Positions 16,419 to 25,507 are shown, counted from the stretch's first letter. The stretch is DNA of 49,162 nucleotides from Paraburkholderia graminis C4D1M (GCF_000172415.1 NZ_ABLD01000030.1:1-49162); one strand, 5' to 3'. Program-made: numbers and translations. Notes: generated by a model not told the origin, from the sequence alone.

Positions 16419-16799
16419 ATGCGCCCAGACACCGCCGACCGTTTCGATATTGAGTTCGCGCCTCGCATTGCCGAGGCCATCGCTGCGTGCTTCGCCACGA
16501 CCGTGCATACGGAAGTGCTGCCGTATGGCGGTCCTGGTCGTCCGACACGACTTCGTATTCATGCGGCGCCGCTCGAGCACATCGCGCATTACGCGCATCC
16601 GTTGAATCTGTATCTGACGTGGGACAGCGACGAAATCGAGCGGCTCATGAAAGACGAAGGGCAGGCGCGTTTTGCCCGCTATCTGGCCGCGCTGCCTCGC
16701 AAACTGCAGGCATGGCGCCACGCGCGCGAACTCGATTTTTCGTCGCACACGCAAGCGGAGCCCGTGTCATTAATTGGCGGGCTCGACTTTGAGGCTTGA
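16419..16799 (+). CDS. Conserved hypothetical protein (DUF5594-like)
   Basis: This is a 126-residue soluble protein with no signal peptide or membrane segment, starting MRPDTADRFDIEFAPRIAEAI. It resembles a family restricted to Burkholderia and relatives that I recall as DUF5594; I cannot verify the match. The ATG at 16419 is chosen for the GGAG a few bases upstream; the frame is open from 16383. Its last codons overlap, on the other strand, the chemoreceptor-like remnant described next. Confidence 0.65.
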   Translation: MRPDTADRFDIEFAPRIAEAIAACFATTVHTEVLPYGGPGRPTRLRIHAAPLEHIAHYAHPLNLYLTWDSDEIERLMKDEGQARFARYLAALPRKLQAWRHARELDFSSHTQAEPVSLIGGLDFEA

Positions 16800-16808
16800 G
16801 CCCGCGCA

Positions 16809-16862
16809 GCTCACTTCCTGAATGCCGCGCGTCTGCTCGTCGGCGGCCTGGGTGATCTCGCG
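16809..16862 (-). pseudogene. Remnant of a methyl-accepting chemotaxis protein signalling domain
   Basis: Read on the minus strand, this stretch encodes REITQAADEQTRGIQEVS, which matches the chemoreceptor signalling-helix pattern EI-x2-A-x2-EQ-x2-GI-x2-V. The frame stays open to a stop at 16770 but downstream residues no longer look like a receptor, and upstream the reading runs into the plc terminator. No start, transmembrane or HAMP region is present. It looks like a small leftover of a deleted chemoreceptor gene. Chance similarity of 18 residues is possible. Confidence 0.45.
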
Positions 16863-16894
16863 ATGCAGACGCAGCAGCAAAAAACCCTCGGCGA

Positions 16895-16932
16895 AATAAA
16901 AAACGGCCACTGCATTTCTAATGCAGCGGCCA
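16895..16932 (-). terminator. Rho-independent terminator of the phospholipase C gene
   Basis: On the minus strand GGCCGCTGCAT pairs with ATGCAGTGGCC (one G-U pair) around a 5-nt loop, followed by a run of Ts. It lies 27 bp after the phospholipase stop codon. Confidence 0.85.
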
Positions 16933-16959
16933 TTCGAGCTTGCCCGATTGACTACGCGA

Positions 16960-19071
16960 TCACGCGCCCAGTGCAGGATCGCTCATGCTGCTCTTGCCGG
17001 TCTCCACATGGCCCGCGAAACGGCGCGCGAACAGCGGGTCCGTATCGACGGTGATCGACAGATCGTACCAGCCGTGCGCATTGCGAAGATCGAGATACAA
17101 CTCGTCCGTATCGCCGCCGCGCACCACGCGTTTGATCGCGTGCTTCGGGTCGTACGCATTGACGATCGTGAACTTGCAATGCGCGCTGCCCACGTTTTCA
17201 AGGCGCAATTGCAGATTGCCGTTCGCGACGTCATAGCCTTCGAGTACTTCCGGACGAGCGATGTCCGAGCCGTCCCACCAGCTACGCGCAATCGGCCGGC
17301 CTGTAAAGCGGCGCAAGAAACCGTTCGGACCATGCACGGTGAAGTCGTAAGTACCGTCCACGTTCAGCGCGAACGCGTCCTGCAAGCGCTTGCCGGCTTC
17401 CACGGTGTACGTGCGCGGCGCGTCGGCGCTATTCGCTCGATACACTTGAAAGACCGCGGCCGCGCTGCCCGTATTCACGAAGCGCATGGTCAGCGTTTTC
17501 TCGGCGCCTTCGCCGTGGACGCGCACAAACATCTCATACGGCAACGCACGGGCAGGGCGCACGCCGGGTTCCTGGCGCGGCACGGCCTGTATCGCCGGCG
17601 GCAGCGGCACGTAATCCGGATGGCGGTTCTGATCGGTCGGCACATAAGCGCTCGTGCTCGGCAGGCTCGGGAACGCGTCGTTCGGATTGCTGAAGTTGAA
17701 CGCCGATGTCAGATCGCCGCACACCGCGCGACGCCACGGCGAAATGTTCGACTCGGCGAGATTGTGCTGCTCGCCAAAACGCTGTTCGATGAAGCGGATC
17801 ACCGACGTATGGTCGAACACCTGCGAGCACACATAGCCGCCTTTGGACCACGGCGAGACGACGAGCATCGGCACGCGCGGACCGAGACCGTAGGGCGCGG
17901 CAACGTTCTTCGCGTCACCCGGATAAATCTCGTTGACGGTATCGACGGTGGAAAGACCGTCCGCGTTCGAGCTCGGCGCGCATGGCGGCACCATGTGATC
18001 GAAGAAGCCGTCGTTCTCGTCGTAATTGATCAGGAGTACGGTCTTGCTCCACACCTCGGGATTCGACGTGAGAATCTGCAACACCTGGTCGATGTACCAC
18101 GCGCCGTAATTGGCGGGCCAGTTCGGGTGCTCGGAATAGGCTTCCGGTGCGACGATCCACGAGACTTGCGGCAGCGCGTTGTTCTGTACGTCGCGCTTCA
18201 GAACGTCGAAGTAGCCGTCGCCCTTCAATGCGTTGGTGCCCGTGCGTGCGTTGTCGTACAGCGGGTTGCCCGGCTGCGCGTTGCGGTACTGGTTGAAATA
18301 GAGCAACGAGTTGTCGCCGTAATTGCCGATGTACGGGTTTTGCGTCCAGCCCCACGAACCTTTGGCGTCGAGTCCCGTGCCGACGTCCTGATAGATCTTC
18401 CAGCTAATGCCGGCGTTTTGCAGGACTTCGGGGTAAGTCGACCAGCCGTAGCCGAGTTCCGAATTGTCGATCACCGGTCCGCCGCCCGTGCCGTCGTTGC
18501 CCACGCCGCCCGCCCACATGTAGTAGCGGTTCGGGTCGGTCGGGCCCATCAGCGAGCAGTGGTACGCGTCGCAGATGGTGAACGCGTCGGCGAGCTGATA
18601 GTGAAACGGAATGTCCTCGCGCGTGAGGTAGGCCATCGTCGTCGCGCTTTTGGCGGGCACCCATTGATCGTAGCGGCCGCCGTTCCATGCGGCGTGCGTC
18701 GTGTTCCAGTCGTGTGCGAGGTCTTGCAGGAACTGCAGGCCGAGGTTCGGCGCGCTCGGGCGGAACGGCAGCACGTAGCCGGCATCGGCGGCGAGCGGCT
18801 GATACCACACCGGCTTGCCGTTTGGCAGATTGACCGCGCGCGTGTCGCCGAAACCGCGCACGCCGCGCAGCGCGCCGAAGTAGTGGTCGAACGAGCGGTT
18901 TTCCTGCATCAGCACGACGATATGCTCGACGTCGCGGATCGTGCCCGTCTTGCTGTTCGCGGGAATCGCGAGCGCGTTGCGGATGCCGGCCGGCAACATG
19001 CTCAACGCGGTGAACGAGCCTGCGGCCTGCGCGGCCGAACGTAGAAAATCACGGCGGTTTTTTGAAGTCAT
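16960..19071 (-). CDS. Phosphocholine-type phospholipase C, Tat-exported
   Basis: This 703-residue enzyme belongs to the bacterial phosphoesterase family of phospholipases C that hydrolyse phosphatidylcholine or sphingomyelin. A Tat signal is visible at the N-terminus (RRDFLRSAAQAAGSF), so export is in folded form. The catalytic domain begins with HIVVLMQENRSFDHYFGALRG near residue 50 and includes YDENDGFFDHMVPP. Two C-terminal beta domains typical of the family follow (about 500-600 and 610-690). The length fits PlcN-type enzymes (about 700). A terminator follows, and a small lipoprotein gene lies 81 bp upstream in the same direction. Gene symbols vary within Burkholderia, so none is given. 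Confidence 0.93.
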   Translation of the reverse strand: MTSKNRRDFLRSAAQAAGSFTALSMLPAGIRNALAIPANSKTGTIRDVEHIVVLMQENRSFDHYFGALRGVRGFGDTRAVNLPNGKPVWYQPLAADAGYVLPFRPSAPNLGLQFLQDLAHDWNTTHAAWNGGRYDQWVPAKSATTMAYLTREDIPFHYQLADAFTICDAYHCSLMGPTDPNRYYMWAGGVGNDGTGGGPVIDNSELGYGWSTYPEVLQNAGISWKIYQDVGTGLDAKGSWGWTQNPYIGNYGDNSLLYFNQYRNAQPGNPLYDNARTGTNALKGDGYFDVLKRDVQNNALPQVSWIVAPEAYSEHPNWPANYGAWYIDQVLQILTSNPEVWSKTVLLINYDENDGFFDHMVPPCAPSSNADGLSTVDTVNEIYPGDAKNVAAPYGLGPRVPMLVVSPWSKGGYVCSQVFDHTSVIRFIEQRFGEQHNLAESNISPWRRAVCGDLTSAFNFSNPNDAFPSLPSTSAYVPTDQNRHPDYVPLPPAIQAVPRQEPGVRPARALPYEMFVRVHGEGAEKTLTMRFVNTGSAAAVFQVYRANSADAPRTYTVEAGKRLQDAFALNVDGTYDFTVHGPNGFLRRFTGRPIARSWWDGSDIARPEVLEGYDVANGNLQLRLENVGSAHCKFTIVNAYDPKHAIKRVVRGGDTDELYLDLRNAHGWYDLSITVDTDPLFARRFAGHVETGKSSMSDPALGA

Positions 19072-19152
19072 GGTATGAGCCTGGGTGTCTTCAGTGGGGA
19101 GCGCTCCGCGCGGCGCGCAAGCATGAGCCGCGCGTCGCGTGAAACGCGGGAC

Positions 19153-19476
19153 TCAGTCAACAGTATGGATCACGGGTGTGGCAAGCGGCGTCGGCGCGGC
19201 GGCGGACAATGCCACGTCGGCGTTTGGTGCGGGTAGTGCTGGGCTTTGAATCGTGACGGCGGCAGGCGCGGGCGATACGGAAGACGGATTCGCCGATAGC
19301 ACCGGATTGGTGCCGTTATCGGCCGGGTTTGCAGCGGCGCTGGACTTGCTCATGTCGGCCGCGTTCGTGTCGTCGTTGCCGCAGGCGGTGAGCAGCGCGC
19401 AAAGCGGCAACGCCGCGAGGGCGATCGCCAAACGTTTGCGATGCAGGGCAATGCACGGCTTCCACAGAAAGGACAT
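19153..19476 (-). CDS. Small lipoprotein of unknown function
   Basis: This 107-residue protein has a signal peptide of about 32 residues ending in a lipobox (LLTAC), predicting a lipid anchor. The mature part is low-complexity, rich in Ala, Pro, Ser and Asn, with no recognisable domain. It lies 81 bp upstream of the phospholipase C gene in the same direction and may be co-transcribed, but no functional link can be read from sequence. Confidence 0.6.
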   Translation of the reverse strand: MSFLWKPCIALHRKRLAIALAALPLCALLTACGNDDTNAADMSKSSAAANPADNGTNPVLSANPSSVSPAPAAVTIQSPALPAPNADVALSAAAPTPLATPVIHTVD

Positions 19477-19618
19477 GGCGATGTCTCCAGCACGGGGAAC
19501 GCGCGGGCATCGGTATGCCCAGCTCAGCGATGCAAGGAGAATAGCCGCTTACCTGTGTAACTTTTGTGAAGTTTTGGGGATTTGATGAATATTGGGGATT
19601 CGCCGTGGGACGACCGCA

Positions 19619-19658
19619 CAGTAGCCGCGGCATAACAGCGGCATAACCGCGGCTACTG
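19619..19658. terminator. Hairpin at the 3' end of the box hydrolase gene
   Basis: A perfect 12-bp inverted repeat (19619-19630 with 19647-19658) spans the stop codon of the alpha/beta hydrolase gene, the last gene of the minus-strand box operon. There is no T-run, so it is either a weak terminator or an mRNA 3' end stabiliser. Its 16-nt loop carries a partial repeat of GGCATAA. Confidence 0.5.
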
Positions 19659-20483
19659 GTGTTCCGACACGAACGCGGCAATCACGTCGTTCAGCCGATC
19701 CGGCGCGTCGCGATGCGGCGAATGCCCGCACGCGTCGAGTCTTGCGAGTTGCGCATGCGGCACGTAGTCCTGAATCGTATCGATCTGCGCCATCGTGCCG
19801 TAGTTGTCGTCATGGCCTTGCACGGCGAGCAGCGGCTTGTCGATCGACGTGAGTTGCTCCGCAATCGACCATTGCCGGAAGGCCGGGTTTAGCCAGACAT
19901 CGTTCCAGCCATAAAAAGCGGAATCGACGTCCGCGTGATAACGCGAGAGCTTGTTGCGCAGATCGGTGGTTTCGTAAAGCACCTTGGTCTGCGCAATGCT
20001 TTGCACGGACACGTCTTCCACGAACAGGTGCGGTGCGATGGCCACGGCGCCGGCCAGCGCGTCCGGAAAAAGCGCCGCGTACAGCAGCGCGATCGAGCCG
20101 CCGTCGCTATGGCCGATCACCCACATGCGCCGGCGTTCGCGCGTGTCGATGTGAAGCGCGTCGAGAAGCGCGGGCAGAACATCGCGCGCCTGGTCGGTCA
20201 TGAAATGCACCGGCCATTTGACGTGATGCTCTCGCGGTGTCGACCTTCCGTAACCGGGACGCGAATACACGAGCCCACGCATGCCGAGACGCTCGCACAA
20301 TGTTTGCGGCCAGTCGCGCCACATTGCAATCGAGCCGAGTCCTTCGTGTAGAAACACGGCGATCGGCGCCGCGTTCGCCGCAGCGTTAAGCCAACGATAT
20401 TCGATGCGCAACGGACCATGCGACGCGGTAGCGGGCAGGTCGGCGAAGTGACTGGCGGGCGTCTCGACAGCGGGATTCTGCAT
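19653..20483 (-). CDS. Alpha/beta hydrolase of the box cluster
   Basis: This is a 276-residue cytoplasmic alpha/beta hydrolase. The nucleophile elbow is GHSDGGS, the acid is probably Asp in GHDDNYG, and the base is His in CGHSPHRD. LHEGLGSIAMWRDW near residue 45 supplies the oxyanion-hole loop. It starts 8 bp after the benzoate-CoA ligase stop, so it is in the box operon. Hydrolases of this type are often in box clusters, where they may act on CoA thioesters or lactones; the actual substrate is not known to me. Confidence 0.85.
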   Translation of the reverse strand: MQNPAVETPASHFADLPATASHGPLRIEYRWLNAAANAAPIAVFLHEGLGSIAMWRDWPQTLCERLGMRGLVYSRPGYGRSTPREHHVKWPVHFMTDQARDVLPALLDALHIDTRERRRMWVIGHSDGGSIALLYAALFPDALAGAVAIAPHLFVEDVSVQSIAQTKVLYETTDLRNKLSRYHADVDSAFYGWNDVWLNPAFRQWSIAEQLTSIDKPLLAVQGHDDNYGTMAQIDTIQDYVPHAQLARLDACGHSPHRDAPDRLNDVIAAFVSEHQ

Positions 20484-20491
20484 GTATCGCC

Positions 20492-22099
20492 TTATGATAT
20501 TTCGCGCAGCTTGAAGCGTTGAATCTTGCCTGTGGCGGTTTTCGGCAAGTCGTCGGCGAACACGATGTCGCGCGGGTACTTATGCGGCGCGAGCCGCTCT
20601 TTCACGAATGCCTTCAATTCGTCCGCCAGTATCTCAGAGGCCGCGAACTCGCGCTTCAAGACGACGAACGCACGCGTCTTCACGAGGCCGCCGTGATCGA
20701 CGCCGACCACCGCCGCTTCGAGCACCGCGTCGTGCTGCACGAGCACCATTTCCACTTCGACCGGCGACACGTATTGACCGCTCACTTTCAGCATATCGTC
20801 GCTGCGGCCCGCATACACGTAGCAGCCGTTCGGCAGACGACAGTACTTGTCGCCACTGCGGATCCACTCGCCGAGAAACGTCGCGCGCGATTTTTCACGG
20901 TTGCTCCAGTACATCAGCGCCGCGCTCGGTCCTTTGATGTAGAGGTCGCCCACTTCGCCGTCGCCGACCGCATGACCGGTCTCGTCGCGCAACTCCACTT
21001 CATAGCCGGGCACCGGGCGCCCCGTCGTGCCATATTCGACCGCACCCGCGCGGTTCGACAGAAAGATATGCAGCATTTCAGTCGAACCGATACCGTCGAG
21101 AATTTCGCAGCCGAAGTGCTTCGTAAAGCGCTCGCCAATTTCGCGCGGCAACGCTTCGCCCGCCGATGTGCACACGCGCATCGCGACATCGTCGCGTGCG
21201 GGCAGATTCGGCGACACGAGCATGCTTGCGTAGAGCGTCGGCACGCCATAGAACACCGTCGGACGATGGCGCGTGAGACGGGCGAAGACGGCGTCGGCGG
21301 TAGGGCGCTCGGCCATCAGAATGGCGGTCGCGCCCACCGAAAGCGGAAAGGTCAACGCATTGCCGAGTCCGTAGGCAAAGAACAGCTTGGCCGCGGAAAA
21401 CACCACATCGCTTTCGACGATGCCGAGCACCGGCTTCGCATACAGTTCCGCGGTCCAGTAGAGGTTCGCGTGCGTGTGCACGGTGCCTTTCGGTTTGCCC
21501 GTCGAGCCCGATGAGTACAGCCAGAAGGCGATGTCGTCGCAACCGGTTGCCGCGGGCTTCGCGGCGGGCGCGGCCGCGTCGATGAGCGCTTCCAACTCAG
21601 GCGCTGCCGCAAGCGGCGTGCTGTCGGCCGCGGCCGATGCGCGCGTCGAAACGATGAGCTGGCAGCCGTCGTGCTCGGCGGCCTCCATCGCTTGCGTGAC
21701 GGTTGCCACGAGCGCGCTCGACGCGATCACCGCGCGCGCATGACTGTGCGTGAGCATGTACACATAATCGGCGGGCGTGAGCAGCGTGTTCGCGACGACC
21801 GGCACGACGCCGGCGTACAACGCGCCGAGAAACGCGATCGGCAATGCAACGCTGTCGAGCATCACCAGCAGCACGCGTTCTTCGGGATGCACGCCGAGAT
21901 CGCGCAACGCGGTCGCGAAGCGTCGCGCGCGTTCTTCGAGTTCGGCGTAGGTCGTGTTGCCGTTGTCGTCGATATAAGCGGTTTTGGCCGCGCGCGACGC
22001 GTTCAGCGCGAACAGATGAGCCGCGAAATTGAAGCGCGCGGGCGGCGGCTCGGCCGTCACGGCGGGCTGGCTCGCAGCCGGTTCGAACAGGGCTTCCAT
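20492..22099 (-). CDS. bclA: Benzoate-CoA ligase
   Basis: This enzyme activates benzoate to benzoyl-CoA using ATP and CoA, the entry step of the box pathway. The 535-residue product is an ANL-superfamily adenylating enzyme: the P-loop SSGSTGKPKG near residue 200, a YGTTGRPVPGYEVEL region, GEWIRSGDKY, and the C-terminal lysine motif PKTATGKIQR. The start follows GGAGGAG by 5 nt. It lies between boxD and the hydrolase on the same strand. The context makes benzoate the likely substrate, although substituted benzoates could also be used. Confidence 0.92.
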   Translation of the reverse strand: MEALFEPAASQPAVTAEPPPARFNFAAHLFALNASRAAKTAYIDDNGNTTYAELEERARRFATALRDLGVHPEERVLLVMLDSVALPIAFLGALYAGVVPVVANTLLTPADYVYMLTHSHARAVIASSALVATVTQAMEAAEHDGCQLIVSTRASAAADSTPLAAAPELEALIDAAAPAAKPAATGCDDIAFWLYSSGSTGKPKGTVHTHANLYWTAELYAKPVLGIVESDVVFSAAKLFFAYGLGNALTFPLSVGATAILMAERPTADAVFARLTRHRPTVFYGVPTLYASMLVSPNLPARDDVAMRVCTSAGEALPREIGERFTKHFGCEILDGIGSTEMLHIFLSNRAGAVEYGTTGRPVPGYEVELRDETGHAVGDGEVGDLYIKGPSAALMYWSNREKSRATFLGEWIRSGDKYCRLPNGCYVYAGRSDDMLKVSGQYVSPVEVEMVLVQHDAVLEAAVVGVDHGGLVKTRAFVVLKREFAASEILADELKAFVKERLAPHKYPRDIVFADDLPKTATGKIQRFKLREIS

Positions 22100-22218
22100 A
22101 TGTCTCCTCCATCGAGTGGGGGCGGTCCGGCTGTTATGTGCTCATGATCCGCTGAATGCTTGCGTGCGCTAGCTGGTGCGTTGGGTCGTGCTCATTTGCG
22201 TGTCATGCTTAAAGATGT

Positions 22219-23820
22219 TCAGGCCGCGGGCAAATGAGTAATTTGCGCGAGTGCTTCAAGTGCCGTTGCCGATGCCTGAATAGCCGAGCGCCGATGATAA
22301 AAACCGAGCGCGCGCAGGCCACCGAGTTCTTCGCCGCCGCCCGCGCGGCCGGGTCCGCCGTGCAGCGACATCGGCATCACGTTGCCGTGGCCGGTCTGGC
22401 TCTGCTGCACCGAAGGCGACACGGCATGCACGCGCCCATGCGAATCGGCGAGTTCGAGAGCGAGCCTGCCGAGGTGGGCGTCGTCGTTCGAATAGATCGA
22501 CGCGACGAGCGATCCCTGGCCACGTCGCGCGAGGGCGACTGCATGCGCTTCGGGCAAGCCGGATTCGCCCGCGTTCTGCACAACGCGATACGGCGCGACA
22601 CTCGCAACGGGGCCGAACACTTCGAGGTCATGCAACAGCGTCGCGTTATCCGGATCGTTGACCACGAACAGATGCGGCGCGATGCAAGCCGCGATAGTTG
22701 CATCGGCATCGATAAGCGGCGCGGACGAACCGTCATACGCGAGCATGGCTTCCTCGCGCAAAGCGGCGATGCCGGCCAGCACGTTCTCGTATTGCGCGCG
22801 GCTCACGAGCGAGCCCATGCGCACGGCGTCGTTGCGCGGATTGCCGACGGCCACTTTGGCGAGCTTCGTCTTTAGCGCATCGACCACCGCTTCGAGCATG
22901 TTCTCCGGTACGAACGCGCGCCGGATCGCAGTGCATTTTTGCCCGGATTTCACGGTCATTTCACGCGCGACTTCGTTGATGAAAAGCTGAAACACGGGCG
23001 TGTCGGGTGCCGCATCCGCGCAGAGAATCGCGCTGTTCAAACTGTCCGCTTCGACGTTAAGCCGCGCGCCGCGCGCGACAAAAGCCGGATGCGCGCGCAA
23101 CGTGGCGGCCGTTTCAGCCGAGCCGGTGAACGACACGACATCGAATGCCTGAATCTGATCGAGCAGCCCAGCCGAGCCGCCGCAAATCACCGACAGCGCG
23201 CCGCGCGGCAGAATGCCTGCGTCCACGACATCGGCGACCATGCGTTGCGTGAGCCACGCCGTCGCGGTCGCGGGCTTGACGATGACGGGCACGCCCGACA
23301 GCAGCGCGGGCGCCGCTTTTTCCCACAAGCCCCACGACGGAAAATTGAACGCGTTGATAAAAAGCGCGACGCCGCGTGTGGGCGTCAGCACATGCTGAGC
23401 GCTGAACGACTGATCCTTGCTCAGCGCGCTTAGGTTGCCGTCGCGCAGCGCATGCACGTCGCCGAGCGACGCGCCGAGCTTCGCGTAATACGACAGCGTG
23501 AAAATGCCTCCGTCGATATCGACCGCCGAATCGTTGCGCGTCGTGCCCGAGTTTGCGATTGCGATCGCGTAGTAGTCGTCGCGCTTCGCCTGCAGCAGCT
23601 TGACGATTTCGGCGAGACGGGCGGCGCGTTGCCCATAGGTCAGCGCGCGCAGCGCGGCGCCGGCCTCATCGCGGGCAAAGCGGAATGCGTGCGCGAGGTC
23701 GAGACCTTCGCTCGAGACGCGCACCAGCGCTTCGCCCGTCACCGGGTCGCTTAGCGTCACGCCTTCGCCGGCGCCGGCAAGCCATTCGCCCGCGACATGG
23801 TTCTTCAATAGTTCGGTCAT
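22219..23820 (-). CDS. boxD: 3,4-dehydroadipyl-CoA semialdehyde dehydrogenase
   Basis: BoxD oxidises the semialdehyde released by BoxC to 3,4-dehydroadipyl-CoA with NADP. The 533-residue product is an aldehyde dehydrogenase: FTGSAET is the cofactor-binding turn and the catalytic Cys lies in GQKCTAIRR. VEADSLNSA replaces the usual ELGGK motif, as in PaaZ-like members. The ATG at 23820 gives the family start MTELLKNHVAGEW; the frame is open upstream through the DUF4863 gene but that part is an overlap artefact. It lies 8 bp after the DUF4863 gene and 119 bp before bclA. Confidence 0.92.
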   Translation of the reverse strand: MTELLKNHVAGEWLAGAGEGVTLSDPVTGEALVRVSSEGLDLAHAFRFARDEAGAALRALTYGQRAARLAEIVKLLQAKRDDYYAIAIANSGTTRNDSAVDIDGGIFTLSYYAKLGASLGDVHALRDGNLSALSKDQSFSAQHVLTPTRGVALFINAFNFPSWGLWEKAAPALLSGVPVIVKPATATAWLTQRMVADVVDAGILPRGALSVICGGSAGLLDQIQAFDVVSFTGSAETAATLRAHPAFVARGARLNVEADSLNSAILCADAAPDTPVFQLFINEVAREMTVKSGQKCTAIRRAFVPENMLEAVVDALKTKLAKVAVGNPRNDAVRMGSLVSRAQYENVLAGIAALREEAMLAYDGSSAPLIDADATIAACIAPHLFVVNDPDNATLLHDLEVFGPVASVAPYRVVQNAGESGLPEAHAVALARRGQGSLVASIYSNDDAHLGRLALELADSHGRVHAVSPSVQQSQTGHGNVMPMSLHGGPGRAGGGEELGGLRALGFYHRRSAIQASATALEALAQITHLPAA

Positions 23821-23828
23821 GGCAGCAC

Positions 23829-24296
23829 TCACGCGGCGGTAAATTCGATTGCGCCTTGCGGCAGGAGATAAAGCACGAGCGCTTCGCCGTTCGCCACCGT
23901 CGGCCGATGCGCGGAACCGGGTTCGTAGACGCACCAGCCCGCAGCGTGGCCGTCGAAAGTCGCGCCTTCGGTGAGCGGCATGATCAGGTCGATCTCGCCG
24001 TGCGGATGAACGTGATGCGGACCGGCAATGTCTTTCATGTCGACGACGTCGACGGAAAAGCCGTGCGTGTCGGGCAGCGCCTTGAAGATGCGGCCGTAGC
24101 GAATGCCGCCGCCTTCGCGGTTGCAGAGCCAACCTTCGGCGACGCCGACGCGGCAGGCGTCGGCGAGATCGCTAAACGTCTGACTGTCCGCGGAATACGT
24201 GACGTTGAGCCACGCGGCGAGGTCGGCGTTTAGCGGCCGGCCGGCCAGTTGCGCCGTGACCTGCGCGATAAGCCGCTGGAAATCGGATGGGGACAT
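23829..24296 (-). CDS. DUF4863 cupin-like protein of the box cluster
   Basis: This is a 155-residue soluble protein. The C-terminal half resembles a cupin: HHVHPHGEIDLIMP supplies His and Glu residues typical of a metal site, followed by GWCVYEPGSAHRPTV. I recognise it as DUF4863, recurrent in box clusters, with no established role known to me. The start at 24296 follows GGAGG by 5 nt. It is the first gene of the minus-strand operon leading into boxD and is divergent from boxR. It might be a mono-iron enzyme or a protective protein for a pathway intermediate; both are speculation. Confidence 0.8.
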   Translation of the reverse strand: MSPSDFQRLIAQVTAQLAGRPLNADLAAWLNVTYSADSQTFSDLADACRVGVAEGWLCNREGGGIRYGRIFKALPDTHGFSVDVVDMKDIAGPHHVHPHGEIDLIMPLTEGATFDGHAAGWCVYEPGSAHRPTVANGEALVLYLLPQGAIEFTAA

Positions 24297-24409
24297 GCGA
24301 GCCTCCGGACTGTGCGCACGCACGTTAATGCATGTGACGCGCTGCGCGGTCTCCGTGACGCCGCGCGAAAAATCGCGGCAATCTTTGTAAGTGGATCAAT
24401 GTTCGGCGA

Positions 24410-24450
24410 AAATTAACCGTTCACGAGGTGTGTGTCAAGCACTATAGTAC
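24410..24450. promoter_or_regulatory. Divergent boxR / boxD-operon promoters with shared operator
   Basis: Plus strand: TTCACG (24420-24425), 17 bp, TATAGT (24443-24448), which would drive boxR. Minus strand: TTGACA (24438-24433), 17 bp, TAATTT (24415-24410), which would drive the DUF4863-boxD operon. The word GCACTATAGTAC (24439-24450) covers the boxR -10 and abuts the minus-strand -35. It recurs with small changes at the boxC promoter and is a candidate BoxR operator. Confidence 0.6.
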
Positions 24451-24478
24451 ATGTATCGTGGTTTGGAGGTATAAAAAC

Positions 24479-25471
24479 ATGAACCGGAATTACACTGAGT
24501 TGCCGCCGGACGCGCGTCCACGCGATGCCGCCGACGACGAAGCGGGCCGCCCGGAGCGCGCCGAGCGCGGCGGCGAACGCGAGGAGCGCGACCCATTCCT
24601 CACCGCGATGGGCGAACGCGTGCGCCTGTTGCGCGCGCGGCGCGGCATGACCCGCAAGACGCTGGCGGCCGAAACGGGCTTGTCCGAGCGACATCTCGCC
24701 AATCTCGAGTCGGGCGTCGGTAACGCGTCGGTGCTGGTGCTGCGGCAGATTGCGGCGACGCTGAACTGTCCGCTCGCCGAAGTGATCGGCGATGAAACCA
24801 CGGCGTCGGCGGAATGGCTGCTGATTCGCGAACTGCTGCACGGGCGCGACCAGGCCGCGTTGCAGCGCGCCCGCATCGCGCTCGCCGAGATGTTCGCGCA
24901 GGCGCCGCGCGACCCGCATCGCAAGGACCGGATCGCGCTGATCGGGCTGCGCGGCGCCGGCAAATCGACGCTCGGCCGGATGCTCGCGCAGGAGCGCAAG
25001 GTGCCGTTCGTGGAGCTGACGCGGGTCATCGAGCAGCTCGCCGGATGCCCGCCCGCGGAGATTCATTCGCTATACGGAGCGAGCGCTTACCGGCGCTACG
25101 AACACCGCGCGCTGGAGGCGGTGATCCAGGAACACGAGCGTGCCGTGATCGCGTCGCCGGGCGGACTCGTGTCGGAGTCCGGCACGTTCAACGCGCTCTT
25201 GTCGCACTGCTTTACGGTGTGGCTGCAAGCCACGCCGGAGGAGCATATGCGCCGGGTCGTCGCGCAGGGCGATTTGCGGCCCATGTCCGGCAACAAGGAG
25301 GCGATGGACGACCTCAAGCGCATTCTCACGGGGCGCAGCGAGCTGTACGGCCGGGCGGACATGACCTTCGACACGAGCGAGAAGACCTTGGCCGACGCCT
25401 ATCTGCAACTGCGCGACCGGCTGGCCGCGAGGCTCGCCGCCGAAGCGCCGGACGAAGCACCAGCCGGTTGA
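24479..25471 (+). CDS. boxR: BoxR-type regulator: HTH fused to shikimate-kinase-like domain
   Basis: This 330-residue protein joins an XRE-type helix-turn-helix (about residues 40-100, with RKTLAAETGLSERHLANLESG) to a shikimate-kinase-like domain (from about 140, Walker A GLRGAGKSTLG). BoxR/BzdR proteins of this build repress benzoate genes and are released by benzoyl-CoA bound to the kinase-like domain. The start at 24479 follows GGAGG by 9 nt; the frame is open from 24428. Its position between the boxD operon and boxCBA, and the repeated motif over the promoters, fit local control and autoregulation. Confidence 0.93.
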   Translation: MNRNYTELPPDARPRDAADDEAGRPERAERGGEREERDPFLTAMGERVRLLRARRGMTRKTLAAETGLSERHLANLESGVGNASVLVLRQIAATLNCPLAEVIGDETTASAEWLLIRELLHGRDQAALQRARIALAEMFAQAPRDPHRKDRIALIGLRGAGKSTLGRMLAQERKVPFVELTRVIEQLAGCPPAEIHSLYGASAYRRYEHRALEAVIQEHERAVIASPGGLVSESGTFNALLSHCFTVWLQATPEEHMRRVVAQGDLRPMSGNKEAMDDLKRILTGRSELYGRADMTFDTSEKTLADAYLQLRDRLAARLAAEAPDEAPAG

Positions 25472-25507
25472 CGACTGCATTCGGTTTCGGGGTTTACTCG
25501 CACATAT

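Noticed and set aside
16921..19044. 707-codon plus-strand open frame
   Set aside because: It is the antisense shadow of the phospholipase C gene, whose Tat signal, catalytic motifs and terminator all read on the minus strand.
22219..24132. Longer boxD start upstream of 23820
   Set aside because: The extra N-terminal 104 residues overlap the DUF4863 gene and look like a shadow frame; the family start MTELLKNHVAGEW begins at 23820.
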